Part shown: positions 38,594 through 48,120 of the stretch, in pieces
Layout of the letters: each line of letters starts with the position of its first letter
How positions within the stretch are numbered: position 1 is the first letter of the stretch
Assembly: GCA_018242685.1 (NCBI GenBank)
Contig: JAFEBM010000020.1
Span: 44,452-108,451, forward strand
Origin: Nitrospira sp.
GTDB taxonomy: Bacteria; Nitrospirota; Nitrospiria; Nitrospirales; Nitrospiraceae
Reading direction: 5' to 3'
DNA length: 64,000 nt
The notes under the pieces: model-generated
The model's input: only the letters and a program-made list of their open reading frames with translations
Told to the model about the DNA's origin: nothing
Database searches by the model: none
Made by a program: the position numbers and the translations under genes

Positions 38594-39676
38594 TTACGAT
38601 ACTCCTTCCTTGTGGTCGTGCTGTTTACCGGCGGGAGTCATAAAGGTCTGCGAGTGATTGCCTCGTCGGAAGGGGCGCTTTTGGTACTTTTCCACTGCTT
38701 TATTATGTTCTATGAGCGTCGCAGAGAATTGATGTGTTCCGTCGTTCTTCGAGACGAAATAGAGATTCGCGGAAGGCACGGGATACAAGGCGGCACGGAT
38801 CGACTGCGCCCCAGGGTTGGCGATCGGCCCGGGAGGAAGACCGGCCCACCGGTAGGTATTATAAGGGCTGGGGTGGGAGAGATCTTTTTTGCGAAGGTTT
38901 CCATCGAAATTCGGCAGACCGTAGATCACCGTCGGGTCGCTTTGCAGGGGAATATGTTTCTTCAGCCGATTATGAAATACGGCCGAGATGTGGGGACGTT
39001 CGTCTCCGACACTGGTTTCTTTTTCAATCACTGAAGCCAAGGTCAAGACCTCCTGGACCGTCAAGTGAATATCGTTGGCTCGTGCCTGCCACTCCGGAGT
39101 CATCACACGCCCGAGTTGTTCCACCATGGCCTTGATGACATCTTTCGCAGCCGTCGCCCTGGCAAAACGATACGTGTCGGGGTAAAGATACCCTTCCGCC
39201 GTGTCCGCGGAAATGCCCAATGTCTTGACGAAGGACTTGTCCGAGGCCAATCGAATAAATTCTGCGCGATTCGTGATGCGACGTTCGTCCAGCACATCGG
39301 CGATTTGAGTGATCGTATAGCCTTCTGGAATCGTGATGGAATGAAGCACCACACGACCGGCAAGCAACTTACCTAGAATCTCCGCTGGAGTCATGGCGGC
39401 GTTGAACTCATACTCTCCCGGATGAATCTTGCGGTCAGCCTCCTGAGCTTTCCCCAAGAGCATAAATGCCGACCGGCTCCTAATCAGCTGTTCCCCTGCA
39501 AGCAAAACGGCGGCCTGTTGGAAGGTTGCGCCATCGGGGATCACGATGATTTTTTGCGGAGGGTGATCGGACTCGGAAAGGGCCGGCGCTTCAGCCCACC
39601 GAATCATCTGATATCCGGCCACGCCGGCGAGCGCGACGACGGCGACCAATATGATGAGGATCAGACGCAACGTCAT
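38594..39676 (-). CDS. mltG: Endolytic murein transglycosylase MltG
   Basis: A 360-residue inner-membrane protein anchored by LRLILIILVAVVALAGVAGY, with the catalytic YceG domain in the periplasm. It cleaves nascent peptidoglycan strands. Family segments are PEGYTITQIADVL, ASVIEKETS with the catalytic Glu, LQSDPTVIYG, SPYNTYRWAGLPPGPIANPG and FVSKNDGTHQFS. ATG 39676 directly precedes the membrane anchor. Its first 86 bases overlap the 3' end of ruvX in another frame. Confidence 0.94.
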   Translation of the reverse strand: MTLRLILIILVAVVALAGVAGYQMIRWAEAPALSESDHPPQKIIVIPDGATFQQAAVLLAGEQLIRSRSAFMLLGKAQEADRKIHPGEYEFNAAMTPAEILGKLLAGRVVLHSITIPEGYTITQIADVLDERRITNRAEFIRLASDKSFVKTLGISADTAEGYLYPDTYRFARATAAKDVIKAMVEQLGRVMTPEWQARANDIHLTVQEVLTLASVIEKETSVGDERPHISAVFHNRLKKHIPLQSDPTVIYGLPNFDGNLRKKDLSHPSPYNTYRWAGLPPGPIANPGAQSIRAALYPVPSANLYFVSKNDGTHQFSATLIEHNKAVEKYQKRPFRRGNHSQTFMTPAGKQHDHKEGVS

Positions 39677-40175
39677 AGAATCGGTCGTCAGGAGGCGATT
39701 CCACCCACTCTTCCGACATTTCTTCGGCAGGCCTGCCTCCGACGGATTGAGAGGAGACCTGATCCTGCGCTTCAAGGTAACTTCGCAGGAGAATCGCAGC
39801 TGCAATACGATCGACGATGCCTTTGCGTTTCTTCCTGCTGACATCGGCGGCGATCAACAACTGTTCCGCCGCCTTTGTCGTCATCCGCTCGTCCCACCGG
39901 ACAACCGGCACGGACAAGCTCGCTTCCAGTTTCACTGTAAACTCGCGCATCGCCTGGACGGCCGGCCCTTCCCGTCCGTCCAGCTGAAGCGGCAATCCCA
40001 GCACCACCCGCTCCACATTGTGCGATCCGACCAGCGCGGCGATGTGGGCGACATCCCGATCCAGCGTCTTCCGTTCAAAGGTTTCAAGCGGCTGCGCCGT
40101 CCAGCCCAATTCGTCGCTCAGCGCGACGCCGATCCGCTTGGTGCCGTAATCGAGCGCGAGAATGCGGCCAGGCAT
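39591..40175 (-). CDS. ruvX: Putative pre-16S rRNA nuclease / Holliday junction resolvase-like RuvX (YqgF)
   Basis: From ATG 40175 the protein has 194 residues. Residues 1-140 are a YqgF domain: ILALDYGTKRIGVALSDE, VVLGLPLQLDGREGP, VRWDERMTTKAAEQ and DRIAAAILLRSYL. It is known in E. coli for 16S rRNA 5' maturation. The family usually ends near here, but this protein continues for about 50 residues, ending in a strongly basic stretch GRRRRARRRGR encoded over the start of mltG. It begins 4 bases after the alaS stop. Confidence 0.92.
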   Translation of the reverse strand: MPGRILALDYGTKRIGVALSDELGWTAQPLETFERKTLDRDVAHIAALVGSHNVERVVLGLPLQLDGREGPAVQAMREFTVKLEASLSVPVVRWDERMTTKAAEQLLIAADVSRKKRKGIVDRIAAAILLRSYLEAQDQVSSQSVGGRPAEEMSEEWVESPPDDRFYDVASDPHHIGRRRRARRRGRISDDSVG

Positions 40176-40179
40176 GATT

Positions 40180-42813
40180 CTACCGCCGGAGGGTGGTTTC
40201 AACCAGACCAAAAACCTTTTCCAACGCGGCATCGAGCTTGGCTGGATCTTTCCCTCCGGCCTGCGCCATTTCCGGCCGGCCGCCTCCGGTTCCACCCACC
40301 TCGGCCGCCATGGCTTTGATGAGTTCCCCGGCTTTGAGCGTGCCGATCAAATCTTTCGTCACCACGACCAATAGTGAGACCTTGCCGTCGCCGGTCGCCG
40401 CGCCCAACGCAATGACGCCGCTCTTCAGCTTATCTCGAAGCTGATCCGCCAATGCTCGCATGCCGTTCACATCCAGGCCATCCGTCCGCTGCTGGTGCAC
40501 CGTCACCCCGGCGATCGTCTTGACTTTGGAAGTCGTCTCCGATCCGCTCGCCATCTTCAGCTTTAGCTCTTCCAGTTCTCGCTCCTTGTCCTTGAGCTGC
40601 GCCATCAGCTTGCGGGTCTTGGTGACGAGTTCAGACTGCCCCGCCTTCAGCAGATCCGACAGCTCGCGGACATCGGCATCAAGCTTTTTCATGAGTCCGT
40701 ACGCACCGCTGCCGGTCTGCGCTTCGATGCGGCGCACACCGGCTGCCACACCCCCTTCCGAGATAATGCGGAAGAGACCGATGTCACCCGTCTGCCGGCA
40801 ATGGGTGCCGCCGCACAGTTCTTTGCTGAACGATTCGACGCTCACGACGCGCACCTGTTCGCCATACTTATCGCCGAAGAACGCCAGGGCGCCGTTCGCC
40901 ACTGCGTCCTGAATACTCATCACTTCGGTACGCACGGCCTCGTTCTTGCGGATTTCTTCATTCACCGTCGATTCGATATCGTCGATGTCGCGGGACGACA
41001 GCGGCCGAAAATGGGCAAAGTCAAACCGAAGGCGGTTGGGTCCGACGAGTGATCCATACTGCTTCACATGCGGGCCGAGCAAATCACGCAGAGCCGCATG
41101 GACCAGATGCGTCGCCGTATGATTGCGCTCGGCGTCCCGGCGCATGGAGGCATTCACCGTCATGTGGAGATGTTCGCCTTCTCGAATGCGCCCCTTGCGG
41201 ACGGTTCCCTTGTGCAAAATAACTGTCGGAGCCGACCTCGTCGTCTCCTTGATATCGACCACTCCTTCAAGCCCCGTCAATGTTCCCTGATCTCCAACCT
41301 GACCACCACCTTCGGCATAGAAGGGGGTGACATCCATCGCCAGCTCAACCGTCTCCCCTTCTACCGCTTCCTTCACCAGTTGCTTGCCTCTCAGGATCGC
41401 CCGTAAGACGCCGTCGCTCTCCAGATGCTCATAACCGACGAATGTCGTGGCCCCGATCCGCTTAGCCAGCTCCGCAACGGCCGGTCTGGCCGTTTCCTGT
41501 TCGAATCCACCGGTCTTGCGCGCGCGAGTCCGCTGCTCATCGATCGACGCATTGAAGCCGGCTTCGTCGACCGTCATGCCCTGTTCTCGACAGGCCTCAG
41601 TGATCAAGTCCATGGGGAAGCCGTAGGTGTCATAGAGTTTGAAGAGGTCGTCTCCCGCCAGGACTGTTCGCTTCGCTTCCTTCGTCCGCTCGATCATCTC
41701 GTTCAAAATCGGCAAACCCTGATCGAGCGTCGCGATAAACCGCTCCTCTTCGCCTTTCGTCGCTTCGGCGATCGTGCCGGATGCCGCGCGCACTTCCGAA
41801 TAGGCGACGGCCATCTGATCCACGACCGTTGCACTGAGTTCGTGCAGGAAGGGCTCAACAATGCCGAGCAGCCGGCCATGGCGGGCCGCGCGGCGCAGAA
41901 TCCGCCGCAACACATACCCACGTCCTTCGTTCGAAGGCAGCACGCCATCAGCCATCAAAAACGTGATGGCGCGCAGATGGTCCGCAATCACGCGCATCGA
42001 ACGATCCGAGGATTCCTGCTTGCCGTACTCGATGCCGGCCCGTCCGGCGATAGCCGCAAGCAGCGGCGTGAAGAGATCGCTGTCGTAGTTGCTATAGACA
42101 CCCTGAGCCACAGCGGCCAGCCGCTCGAGTCCCATCCCTGTGTCGATGCTCGGCTTCGGCAACGGGTGGAGCGTTCCGGAGGCGTCGCGGTTGTACTGCA
42201 TGAAAACGAGATTCCAGATCTCAATCACCCGGTCGCCCTCGCCGTTCGGCAAGTCGTCTCCGGGTACGGAAGGGCCCTGATCGAAGTGAATTTCCGAGCA
42301 GGGGCCGCAGGGGCCGGTATCCGCCATTTGCCAGAAGTTGTCTTTTTCGCCGCACCGGACAATGCGCGACGGCAAGACACCGATCTTTTTCCACAACTTC
42401 TCAGCATCGTCGTCCTCGCGGAAGACCGTCACCCACAACCGGTCTCTCTGCAGTCCGACCGTCTGCGTCAGAAACTCCCATCCAAATCTGATGGCTTCAT
42501 CCTTGAAGTAATCCCCGAAGGAAAAGTTCCCGAGCATCTCGAAGAATGTGTGGTGGCGCCTGGTGTACCCCACATTTTCGAGGTCGTTGTGTTTCCCGCC
42601 GGCGCGAAGACACTTTTGCACGGACACGGCTCTCTTGTAGGGACGGAGTTCTTCTCCAAGGAAGACCCGCTTAAATTGATTCATTCCGGCGTTGGTGAAG
42701 AGCAGGGTGGGGTCCGCTTGCGGAAGGAGAGAAACACTCGGCACTGCCTGATGCCCTTGCTCCTCAAAATAGCGGATAAAGGCCCGTCGCAGATCAATCG
42801 CACTATTCTTCAT
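40180..42813 (-). CDS. alaS: Alanyl-tRNA synthetase
   Basis: An 877-residue class II synthetase that charges tRNA-Ala. It starts with AFIRYFEEQGHQAVPS and has LLFTNAGMNQFKRVFLG and HHTFFEMLGNFSFGDYF in the aminoacylation domain, the editing domain HTATHLVHAALRD with zinc-binding His residues, CGGTHCRQTGDIGLF, and a C-terminal coiled coil plus GTGGGRPEMAQAGG. Length is normal. Its 5' end overlaps the recX 3' end by 11 bases. Confidence 0.97.
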   Translation of the reverse strand: MKNSAIDLRRAFIRYFEEQGHQAVPSVSLLPQADPTLLFTNAGMNQFKRVFLGEELRPYKRAVSVQKCLRAGGKHNDLENVGYTRRHHTFFEMLGNFSFGDYFKDEAIRFGWEFLTQTVGLQRDRLWVTVFREDDDAEKLWKKIGVLPSRIVRCGEKDNFWQMADTGPCGPCSEIHFDQGPSVPGDDLPNGEGDRVIEIWNLVFMQYNRDASGTLHPLPKPSIDTGMGLERLAAVAQGVYSNYDSDLFTPLLAAIAGRAGIEYGKQESSDRSMRVIADHLRAITFLMADGVLPSNEGRGYVLRRILRRAARHGRLLGIVEPFLHELSATVVDQMAVAYSEVRAASGTIAEATKGEEERFIATLDQGLPILNEMIERTKEAKRTVLAGDDLFKLYDTYGFPMDLITEACREQGMTVDEAGFNASIDEQRTRARKTGGFEQETARPAVAELAKRIGATTFVGYEHLESDGVLRAILRGKQLVKEAVEGETVELAMDVTPFYAEGGGQVGDQGTLTGLEGVVDIKETTRSAPTVILHKGTVRKGRIREGEHLHMTVNASMRRDAERNHTATHLVHAALRDLLGPHVKQYGSLVGPNRLRFDFAHFRPLSSRDIDDIESTVNEEIRKNEAVRTEVMSIQDAVANGALAFFGDKYGEQVRVVSVESFSKELCGGTHCRQTGDIGLFRIISEGGVAAGVRRIEAQTGSGAYGLMKKLDADVRELSDLLKAGQSELVTKTRKLMAQLKDKERELEELKLKMASGSETTSKVKTIAGVTVHQQRTDGLDVNGMRALADQLRDKLKSGVIALGAATGDGKVSLLVVVTKDLIGTLKAGELIKAMAAEVGGTGGGRPEMAQAGGKDPAKLDAALEKVFGLVETTLRR

Positions 42814-43396
42814 ACACAGGTTCCTCGTTCATCCCGGACTTCTCTATCATACGATCAATGGTCTGCTCACTGAAACCCCGTTGACGGAGAAGACGCACCA
42901 TCTGAGACGAAGTCAACCGACGGTCATGGCGTTGAGCAGACTGAAGCGCGCGTCGAGCCAAGACCCTTTCATCTGTCTCTCGGAAGGCCTCAGCTGTCAC
43001 CCGAGCGGCCAAGACCTCGGAAATTCCTTTGGCCTGCAATTCGGCCTTCAGCCGTTCTTCTCCCATCGGCCGAACGGCCAGCCGTTTGTTGACCCATCGC
43101 TGTGCATAGGCATGATCGTTGAGGTACCGGAGGTCAGACAATCGGTGAATCGTTTGTGTGACCTGAAGAGACGAGGCGCCTTTTGATCTGAGAAACTGCT
43201 CAACTTGAGTGACCGTCCGATCTCTTCTTGCCAAGAAACGAATCGCGAGGTGAACAACATCAACCGGACTCACAGGTATGGATTGTGAGCGAGGCGGTAC
43301 GACTTCCCGGCTACCGATGCGCCCGCTTTTCTTCACTGCGGCCGGCAGGCTTTTCTTCTTTGGTCTCAGTTTTTTTCTCACTCCGCGCCGGAACAC
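42803..43396 (-). CDS. recX: Regulatory protein RecX
   Basis: Up to 197 residues. RecX binds RecA filaments and limits recombinase activity. Three-helix repeats are seen: [50 protein letters not shown] and [14 protein letters not shown]. The frame is open from a GTG at 43396, which overlaps recA by 86 bases; a GTG at 43336 would shorten the overlap to 26 and still keep the full RecX fold. Neither start has a convincing ribosome site, so the start is uncertain. The basic N-terminal extension would be unusual for the family. Confidence 0.88.
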   Translation of the reverse strand: MFRRGVRKKLRPKKKSLPAAVKKSGRIGSREVVPPRSQSIPVSPVDVVHLAIRFLARRDRTVTQVEQFLRSKGASSLQVTQTIHRLSDLRYLNDHAYAQRWVNKRLAVRPMGEERLKAELQAKGISEVLAARVTAEAFRETDERVLARRALQSAQRHDRRLTSSQMVRLLRQRGFSEQTIDRMIEKSGMNEEPVYEE

Positions 43397-44381
43397 CGGC
43401 CGCCTCGCGAACTTTCATTTCGATCTCGCGGGCCGTGGAGACATTATTCTTGAGAAAATCCCGGGCCGCGTCGCGCCCCTGGCCGATTCGCTCTCCCTTG
43501 TAGGAGTACCAGGCGCCTGATTTTTCGATGAGCTTCTTCTCGACGCCCATATCCACCAATTCACCGGTCTTGGAAATCCCCTCGGCAAACATGATATCGA
43601 ACTCCGCCTGACGAAACGGCGGCGCCATCTTGTTCTTCACGACCTTCACACGGACACGACTCCCCATCACCTCCTGACCTTCCTTAATCGATTCGATGCG
43701 GCGGATGTCCAGCCGGACGGACGAATAGAACTTGAGCGCATTTCCCCCGGTCGTCGTCTCGGGATTCCCAAACATCACGCCGAGCTTCATGCGGATTTGG
43801 TTGATGAAGATCACCGTCGTCAAGGATTTGGCAATGGCGGCTGTCAGCTTTCTCAGCGCTTGGGACATGAGCCGCGCCTGAAGACCCATATGGGCATCGC
43901 CCATTTCGCCTTCGATCTCTGCGCGAGGGGTCAAGGCGGCGACCGAATCGACGACGATCAAATCAATGGCGCCGCTTCGCACCAACGTTTCGGCAATCTC
44001 CAACGCCTGCTCACCCGTGTCCGGCTGAGACACGAGAAGGTCATCAGCCTGGACACCGAGTTTCTTGGCATAAGTCAAGTCCAGCGCATGTTCGGCATCG
44101 ATAAAGGCCGCCACCCCGCCCGTTTTCTGCACTTCGGCAATACAGTGCAGCGTCATCGTCGTCTTCCCTGATGCCTCCGGGCCAAAGATCTCGATGACTC
44201 TTCCGCGTGGAAGTCCTCCCACACCAAGAGCAACGTCGAGGCCCAGCGAACCGGTGGAAATAGCCGGCACGTCGACCTTCTCCTCGGCCCCGAGTTTCAT
44301 GATCGCACCCTTCCCATACTGCTTCTCAATCTGAGAAAGGGCTAGATCGAGTGCGCGCTTTTTATCGTCTTTTTCGGACAT
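43311..44381 (-). CDS. recA: Recombinase RecA
   Basis: A 356-residue strand-exchange protein for homologous recombination and SOS induction. It has the Walker [20 protein letters not shown] as Walker B, loop L2 [20 protein letters not shown], and a C-terminal acidic-basic tail rich in Lys and Glu. The ATG at 44381 follows GAGGAG; codons farther upstream lack homology. recX and alaS follow in the same direction. I could not find a certain LexA-type operator in the 120 bases upstream. Confidence 0.97.
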   Translation of the reverse strand: MSEKDDKKRALDLALSQIEKQYGKGAIMKLGAEEKVDVPAISTGSLGLDVALGVGGLPRGRVIEIFGPEASGKTTMTLHCIAEVQKTGGVAAFIDAEHALDLTYAKKLGVQADDLLVSQPDTGEQALEIAETLVRSGAIDLIVVDSVAALTPRAEIEGEMGDAHMGLQARLMSQALRKLTAAIAKSLTTVIFINQIRMKLGVMFGNPETTTGGNALKFYSSVRLDIRRIESIKEGQEVMGSRVRVKVVKNKMAPPFRQAEFDIMFAEGISKTGELVDMGVEKKLIEKSGAWYSYKGERIGQGRDAARDFLKNNVSTAREIEMKVREAAGVPARSEKKTETKEEKPAGRSEEKRAHR

Positions 44382-44631
44382 ACGAATCTCCTCACAAGAT
44401 GAGAGCATTAAATCCGATGGATTATACCCAAGCGGGAAAGGGAAACCTAGTCCGATTTCGGTTGTGAGATGAGTCAGCCACTTCAAGCGTCGTCGATGAA
44501 TATCAAGAAGATGCCTACAAGAAGATGACTAATGGGTGACTCCACATTGATCGTGTCGTTGGGTCGCCTGTAGAATTCCACCATCTCCAATCACATCCTC
44601 TAACAGTTGCTTATGAGAAAAGGAGAGGACC

Positions 44632-45684
44632 ATGGCCAAAAACATCATCGTCTGCACCGACGGCACCTGGGACCAGCCGGATTCCAAGACCCCGAACGTC
44701 GGCACGACACCGGATGAAACGAATGTCTTCAAGTTCTTCGACCTGCTGCCGGGCGAGGCGCAGATCCGCTCGGCCGGGGTGCGCGTCAAATCGGTCCAGA
44801 GACAAACCGCCTTTTACGACGACGGCGTCGGGGCCGATGGCATCTGGGCGGTGCGGATCTTCGAAGGAGCGACAGGGGCCGGGTTGGAACTCAAGCTGGA
44901 GGCCGGGTATCGATTCATAAGCGAACAGTACGAGGATGGCGATCGGATCTACCTGTTTGGGTTCAGCCGAGGCGCCTACACCGCCCGCAGCATCGGGGGA
45001 ATGTTGACCAGATGCGGTGTGCCGGCGAGGCAACGACTGGACGCTACCTTCGCGAGCCATGCCTTCGACGTCTACCGCCGTAACGACGGCGCCGTGACGG
45101 CCCAATTCCGCAAAGATTATCAAAGCCGGGACGTGTCGATCGAAGTCATCGGCGTGTGGGACACGGTGGGCGCACTCGGTATTCCCCTGGCACTTTTCAG
45201 CGGCCTCGACCACCTACTGTTCAGTTTTCACGACACCTCGCTGAACCCGAGCGTCCGCTTCGGCTACCATGCCGTCGCCATCGATGAGAAGCGGGAAAGC
45301 TTTCCGCCCACCCTGTGGGACCCGCGCGAAGGAGTGGAGCAGGTGTGGTTCGCCGGAGTCCATTGCGACATCGGCGGCGGGTATAAAGAAACGGGACTGT
45401 CCGACGTGACGTTTGGATGGATGCTGAACAGAGTGCAATCCCATGGCCTGCTGTTCAAGGACGGCACGTTCACCAAGGATGGAACCGCCACGATCACCGG
45501 CAATCCCCTCATGGAGCCGATGCATGATTCCTACAAACCGCCGTTCATCACGCTTCAGCCCGCCGTGCGCGTCATCCCTCCCTCCGCCACGTTGCATGTC
45601 AGCGTGCAAGAACGGCTGGAGAAGGCGAAACCGGCGTACCGGCCGGTCAACCTACCGCCGGAACCGCGCAAATACGTCGAGTGA
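44632..45684 (+). CDS. DUF2235 alpha/beta hydrolase-like protein
   Basis: 350 residues. DUF2235 proteins have an alpha/beta hydrolase fold related to type VI secretion phospholipase effectors (Tle1) and to stand-alone cytosolic hydrolases. It opens with KNIIVCTDGTWDQP, carries the nucleophile elbow YLFGFSRGAYTAR (Ser in GFSRG), VIGVWDTVGALG, and VWFAGVHCDIGGGY with the expected His. No signal peptide or secretion genes are nearby, so an effector role is not supported. AGGAGAGG-like bases precede ATG 44632. Confidence 0.87.
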   Translation: MAKNIIVCTDGTWDQPDSKTPNVGTTPDETNVFKFFDLLPGEAQIRSAGVRVKSVQRQTAFYDDGVGADGIWAVRIFEGATGAGLELKLEAGYRFISEQYEDGDRIYLFGFSRGAYTARSIGGMLTRCGVPARQRLDATFASHAFDVYRRNDGAVTAQFRKDYQSRDVSIEVIGVWDTVGALGIPLALFSGLDHLLFSFHDTSLNPSVRFGYHAVAIDEKRESFPPTLWDPREGVEQVWFAGVHCDIGGGYKETGLSDVTFGWMLNRVQSHGLLFKDGTFTKDGTATITGNPLMEPMHDSYKPPFITLQPAVRVIPPSATLHVSVQERLEKAKPAYRPVNLPPEPRKYVE

Positions 45685-45804
45685 TCACGCCTCACCAATC
45701 GACGTCCAACGGGTCACCCGGCTCCTGGCAAACATCGCCAACATTCGTGACGACGAATAATTGGGCGGCACCTGCCTTCGCTGAGGGGTTATATCCAAGG
45801 AAAC

Positions 45805-45990
45805 TTAGCGTCCTTTAGCGATGGAGAGGGATGGCACAGCTTCACCGTCAGCGACACACTGATGAGAATGCAGTCTATGCCACCAGCACAGGCGTTTGGC
45901 CTCTTCTTCAACATCAAGACGGTACAGAAGAGTCCCGTTCTTGTCTTTTTCTACTCCGTAGGCGTATAGTTCAACGGTGTTCACATTCAT
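45805..45990 (-). CDS. Possible 61-residue hypothetical protein
   Basis: From ATG 45990 the frame codes for NVNTVELYAYGVEKDKNGTLL and a Trp/His/Cys-rich end, RLCWWHRLHSHQC. It looks more protein-like than the upstream part of the same open frame, which is antisense to the toxin relic. It has no recognisable family and no strong ribosome site. It would be divergent from the toxin relic. Confidence 0.35.
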   Translation of the reverse strand: MNVNTVELYAYGVEKDKNGTLLYRLDVEEEAKRLCWWHRLHSHQCVADGEAVPSLSIAKGR

Positions 45991-46290
45991 TGAGTCGTCC
46001 GTCTTCGAGCACATACTCCCCACATATTTGGACGACGGTGAGTATTCCGACTTGCAGCAGTTCTTAATGCAACACCCGGAGGCCGGCGAAGTTGTTCCTG
46101 GTTCGGGCGGGGTTCGGAAGGTGCGCTGGTCCCGTTTGGGAACAGGGAAACGGGGTGGCTGCGGATCATCTATTTTGTGCGGTACCGGCCCAACGAATTC
46201 TGGATGTTGACGCTCTATGCAAAATCGAAACGCGAGAACGTACCCTCGCACATTCTCAAGCAACTCGTGGAGGCATTTCGAAATGGGTAA
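45977..46290 (+). pseudogene. RelE/HigB-type toxin gene, broken by a frameshift
   Basis: From GTG 45977 the frame reads a toxin start (FTFIESSVFEHILPTYLDDG, then LMQHPEAGEVVPGSGGVRKV and GTGKRGG) and then runs into a stop at 46210. The expected second half, LRIIYFVRYRPNEFWMLTLYAKS and then HILKQLVEAFRNG, lies intact in another frame and stops at 46290. A single lost base around 46151-46160 explains the break. The complete protein would be about 104 residues, normal for this family. The antitoxin gene starts 8 bases before the relic's stop codon. Confidence 0.78.
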
Positions 46291-46597
46291 AAAACTGACT
46301 GGTAAGGCCCTCGCCGAGTTCGAGGCCAAACGCAGTGTGTGGCAAGAAGTCCTTGATGGTGTACGGGAGATCAAAGCCGGGGGAGGCAAGAAGACGGAAG
46401 TTCACGCCAAATCGTACGTCGTCAGAGTGCGACTAAAGAGCGGGCTGTCGCAGGCTGAGTTTGCCGCAGCGCTGGGCGTGTCGAAGCGCACCCTGGAGCA
46501 ATGGGAACAAGGCCGCCGCAAGCCGTCCGGCGCCGCGAAGCAGCTCTTGAAGATTGCCGAACGCCATCCCGAAGTCCTCGTTGAGGTAGCGGCGTGA
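46283..46597 (+). CDS. Helix-turn-helix antitoxin of the broken RelE/HigB-type module
   Basis: A 104-residue DNA-binding protein from ATG 46283, with GTGGAGG upstream. The helix-turn-helix is VRLKSGLSQAEFAAALGVSK and RTLEQWEQGRRKPSGAA, typical of XRE-type antitoxins encoded after the toxin. It likely represses its own operon. The partner toxin gene is frameshifted, so this is probably an orphan antitoxin now. Confidence 0.85.
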   Translation: MGKKLTGKALAEFEAKRSVWQEVLDGVREIKAGGGKKTEVHAKSYVVRVRLKSGLSQAEFAAALGVSKRTLEQWEQGRRKPSGAAKQLLKIAERHPEVLVEVAA

Positions 46598-46948
46598 ACG
46601 GCGTCAGCGGTCTTCGTGCACTGATCAATTAAGCGGTTGGGCCAATACAAATCACAAGGTTTTGACCCCACCTTTTCTACCATCGCATTGGTTTTCACAG
46701 TTGCAAAGTCAAGACTGACCCCGCTTTTCAACTCGTCCTTCCAACACATTACGCCCAGAGAATGACCTTCGATCGTTCAATAGTGGCGATTAGCATGCTT
46801 ACTGAATCCCAAACAACACCAACCGTCGCTGTGCACAGTGAGGTGGCAGCGCGCACCGAGAAAAGCGAGGCGGAATGAGTGGGCTATGAGGCTCATGACT
46901 CGCTCAACGGCATGCACAAAACAAGACGTGATCTCAAACTTGCCTTCT
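46598..46948. other. Intergenic remnant region
   Basis: No convincing gene lies in these 351 bases. The stretch contains ttttgaccccacc and gtcaagactgacccc, short motifs often left near REP-type or transposon debris, and the left copy of the direct repeat listed at 46867-46925. It forms the left border of the formate dehydrogenase block. Confidence 0.5.
46867..46925 (+). repeat. Direct repeat, left copy
   Basis: The 38 bases ending at 46925 match the 38 bases ending at 53492 at 33 positions in the same direction, sharing atgcacaaaacaag without change. Weaker similarity extends to a gaggcg at the left end of both. The two copies bracket the LysR-DUF2938-DUF2798-fdhF-fdhD-methyltransferase block. 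Confidence 0.7.
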
Positions 46949-47827
46949 TTAGCCGATGATGTTGCGGACCTCGGTCGAGACGGCCTCCAGGAGCGGGTCC
47001 TGCGCGCGCCGGCAGAGGTAGGCGAAGAGCACCCGCACTTCATATTGGACGCCACCGAGCAGCTGAATCTCCCCTTTCGCCTCCGCTTCTTTCGCCGTAT
47101 CGGTATGCAGCAGGCCGACCCCGACGCCTCCGGCGATCAACGTTCGCGTCACGGTCTCCTGATCCACGCTGACGAGCTTTTCCGGACGGAATCCGTTCCG
47201 CTCGAACAAGGCTTCCGCCGCGCGCCCACAGCACGTGTTTGACGCCGGACAGATCCAGGGCATGCGCGCGAGTCTATGCCAATGGGGACGCGCCGGATCA
47301 TGAGTCCAGTCACGAGGGGCAGCCAAGAAGATCTCAATCCGATCCACCTCGATGGTCTCGAGTTCTGTGGCCTGGTTACCGTCGTCGGTGTAGAAGCCCG
47401 CATCCAGCCCGCCGCTCCGGATCGAACGCACGATCTCGGACGAGCTTCCGTATTCCAGTGCGACCTCGATGTCCGGAGCTATTTCGGCAAGTCTGGTCAG
47501 TAACTTTCCCACCATCAGCGCACTGGTACTGCGGTTCGACCCCACATGAATCTTCCCGCTCACGCCGCCCTTGATGCGCCTTGCCTCATCCATGAGGTCT
47601 CGATGCAGAGTCAGCATTTGCTCTGCTTTTTCCAGCAACTTCGCTCCGTGCCCGGTGAGGCTCATGCCGCGAGGCGTACGGTCGAACAACACCAGCCCGA
47701 GTTCATCTTCAAGGGTCTTGATATGGGCGCTCACCGCCGGCTGGCTCAGAAACAGGAGCTCCGAGGCGCGGGTGATGCTGCCTTCCCATGCGACGGTCAC
47801 AAATGTTCTCAACTGGTAGATTTCCAT
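46949..47827 (-). CDS. LysR-family transcriptional regulator
   Basis: A 292-residue regulator. The N-terminal winged helix-turn-helix is IYQLRTFVTVAWEGS, ITRASELLFLSQPAVSAHIK and LGLVLFDRTPRGMSLT. The C-terminal effector-binding domain follows from about residue 95, with VGSNRSTSALMVGKLL. ATG 47827 gives the usual family start. It lies downstream of two small membrane-protein genes in the same direction and may control them; the ligand is unknown. Confidence 0.92.
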   Translation of the reverse strand: MEIYQLRTFVTVAWEGSITRASELLFLSQPAVSAHIKTLEDELGLVLFDRTPRGMSLTGHGAKLLEKAEQMLTLHRDLMDEARRIKGGVSGKIHVGSNRSTSALMVGKLLTRLAEIAPDIEVALEYGSSSEIVRSIRSGGLDAGFYTDDGNQATELETIEVDRIEIFLAAPRDWTHDPARPHWHRLARMPWICPASNTCCGRAAEALFERNGFRPEKLVSVDQETVTRTLIAGGVGVGLLHTDTAKEAEAKGEIQLLGGVQYEVRVLFAYLCRRAQDPLLEAVSTEVRNIIG

Positions 47828-48120
47828 CGCAGGGGCCTCCACCTGTGAACCATCAGAATTTTGCAGAATTTCGTGGACAATACAGTTCCACCGGGGCCGG
47901 ACAAATCCCTTGAGACTGCATGCCACCCTGCCGTTGTCGAGTACATCAAAGTTCTACCGGTCATCCACCCACAATTCCTATGATAGAACCATTCCGCCGA
48001 AGGCTTTGACAAGAGGTACGGTGTCTCATCGTGTGCGGTATGGGCAACGCTCCCGCTTGGCACCATCTCAAGCCCGTCACGACGAAGACGCGACGGGCTT
48101 AATGCGCGTGCCGTCTGTCA

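Noticed and set aside
41425..42873. A 482-codon open frame on the plus strand opposite alaS
   Set aside because: It is antisense to a strongly conserved synthetase, has no family features, and long antisense frames are expected from the codon use of GC-rich genes.
45991..46389. Upstream part of the minus-strand frame ending at 45805
   Set aside because: It lies opposite the toxin relic and antitoxin and is explained as their complement; only the last 61 codons may be real.
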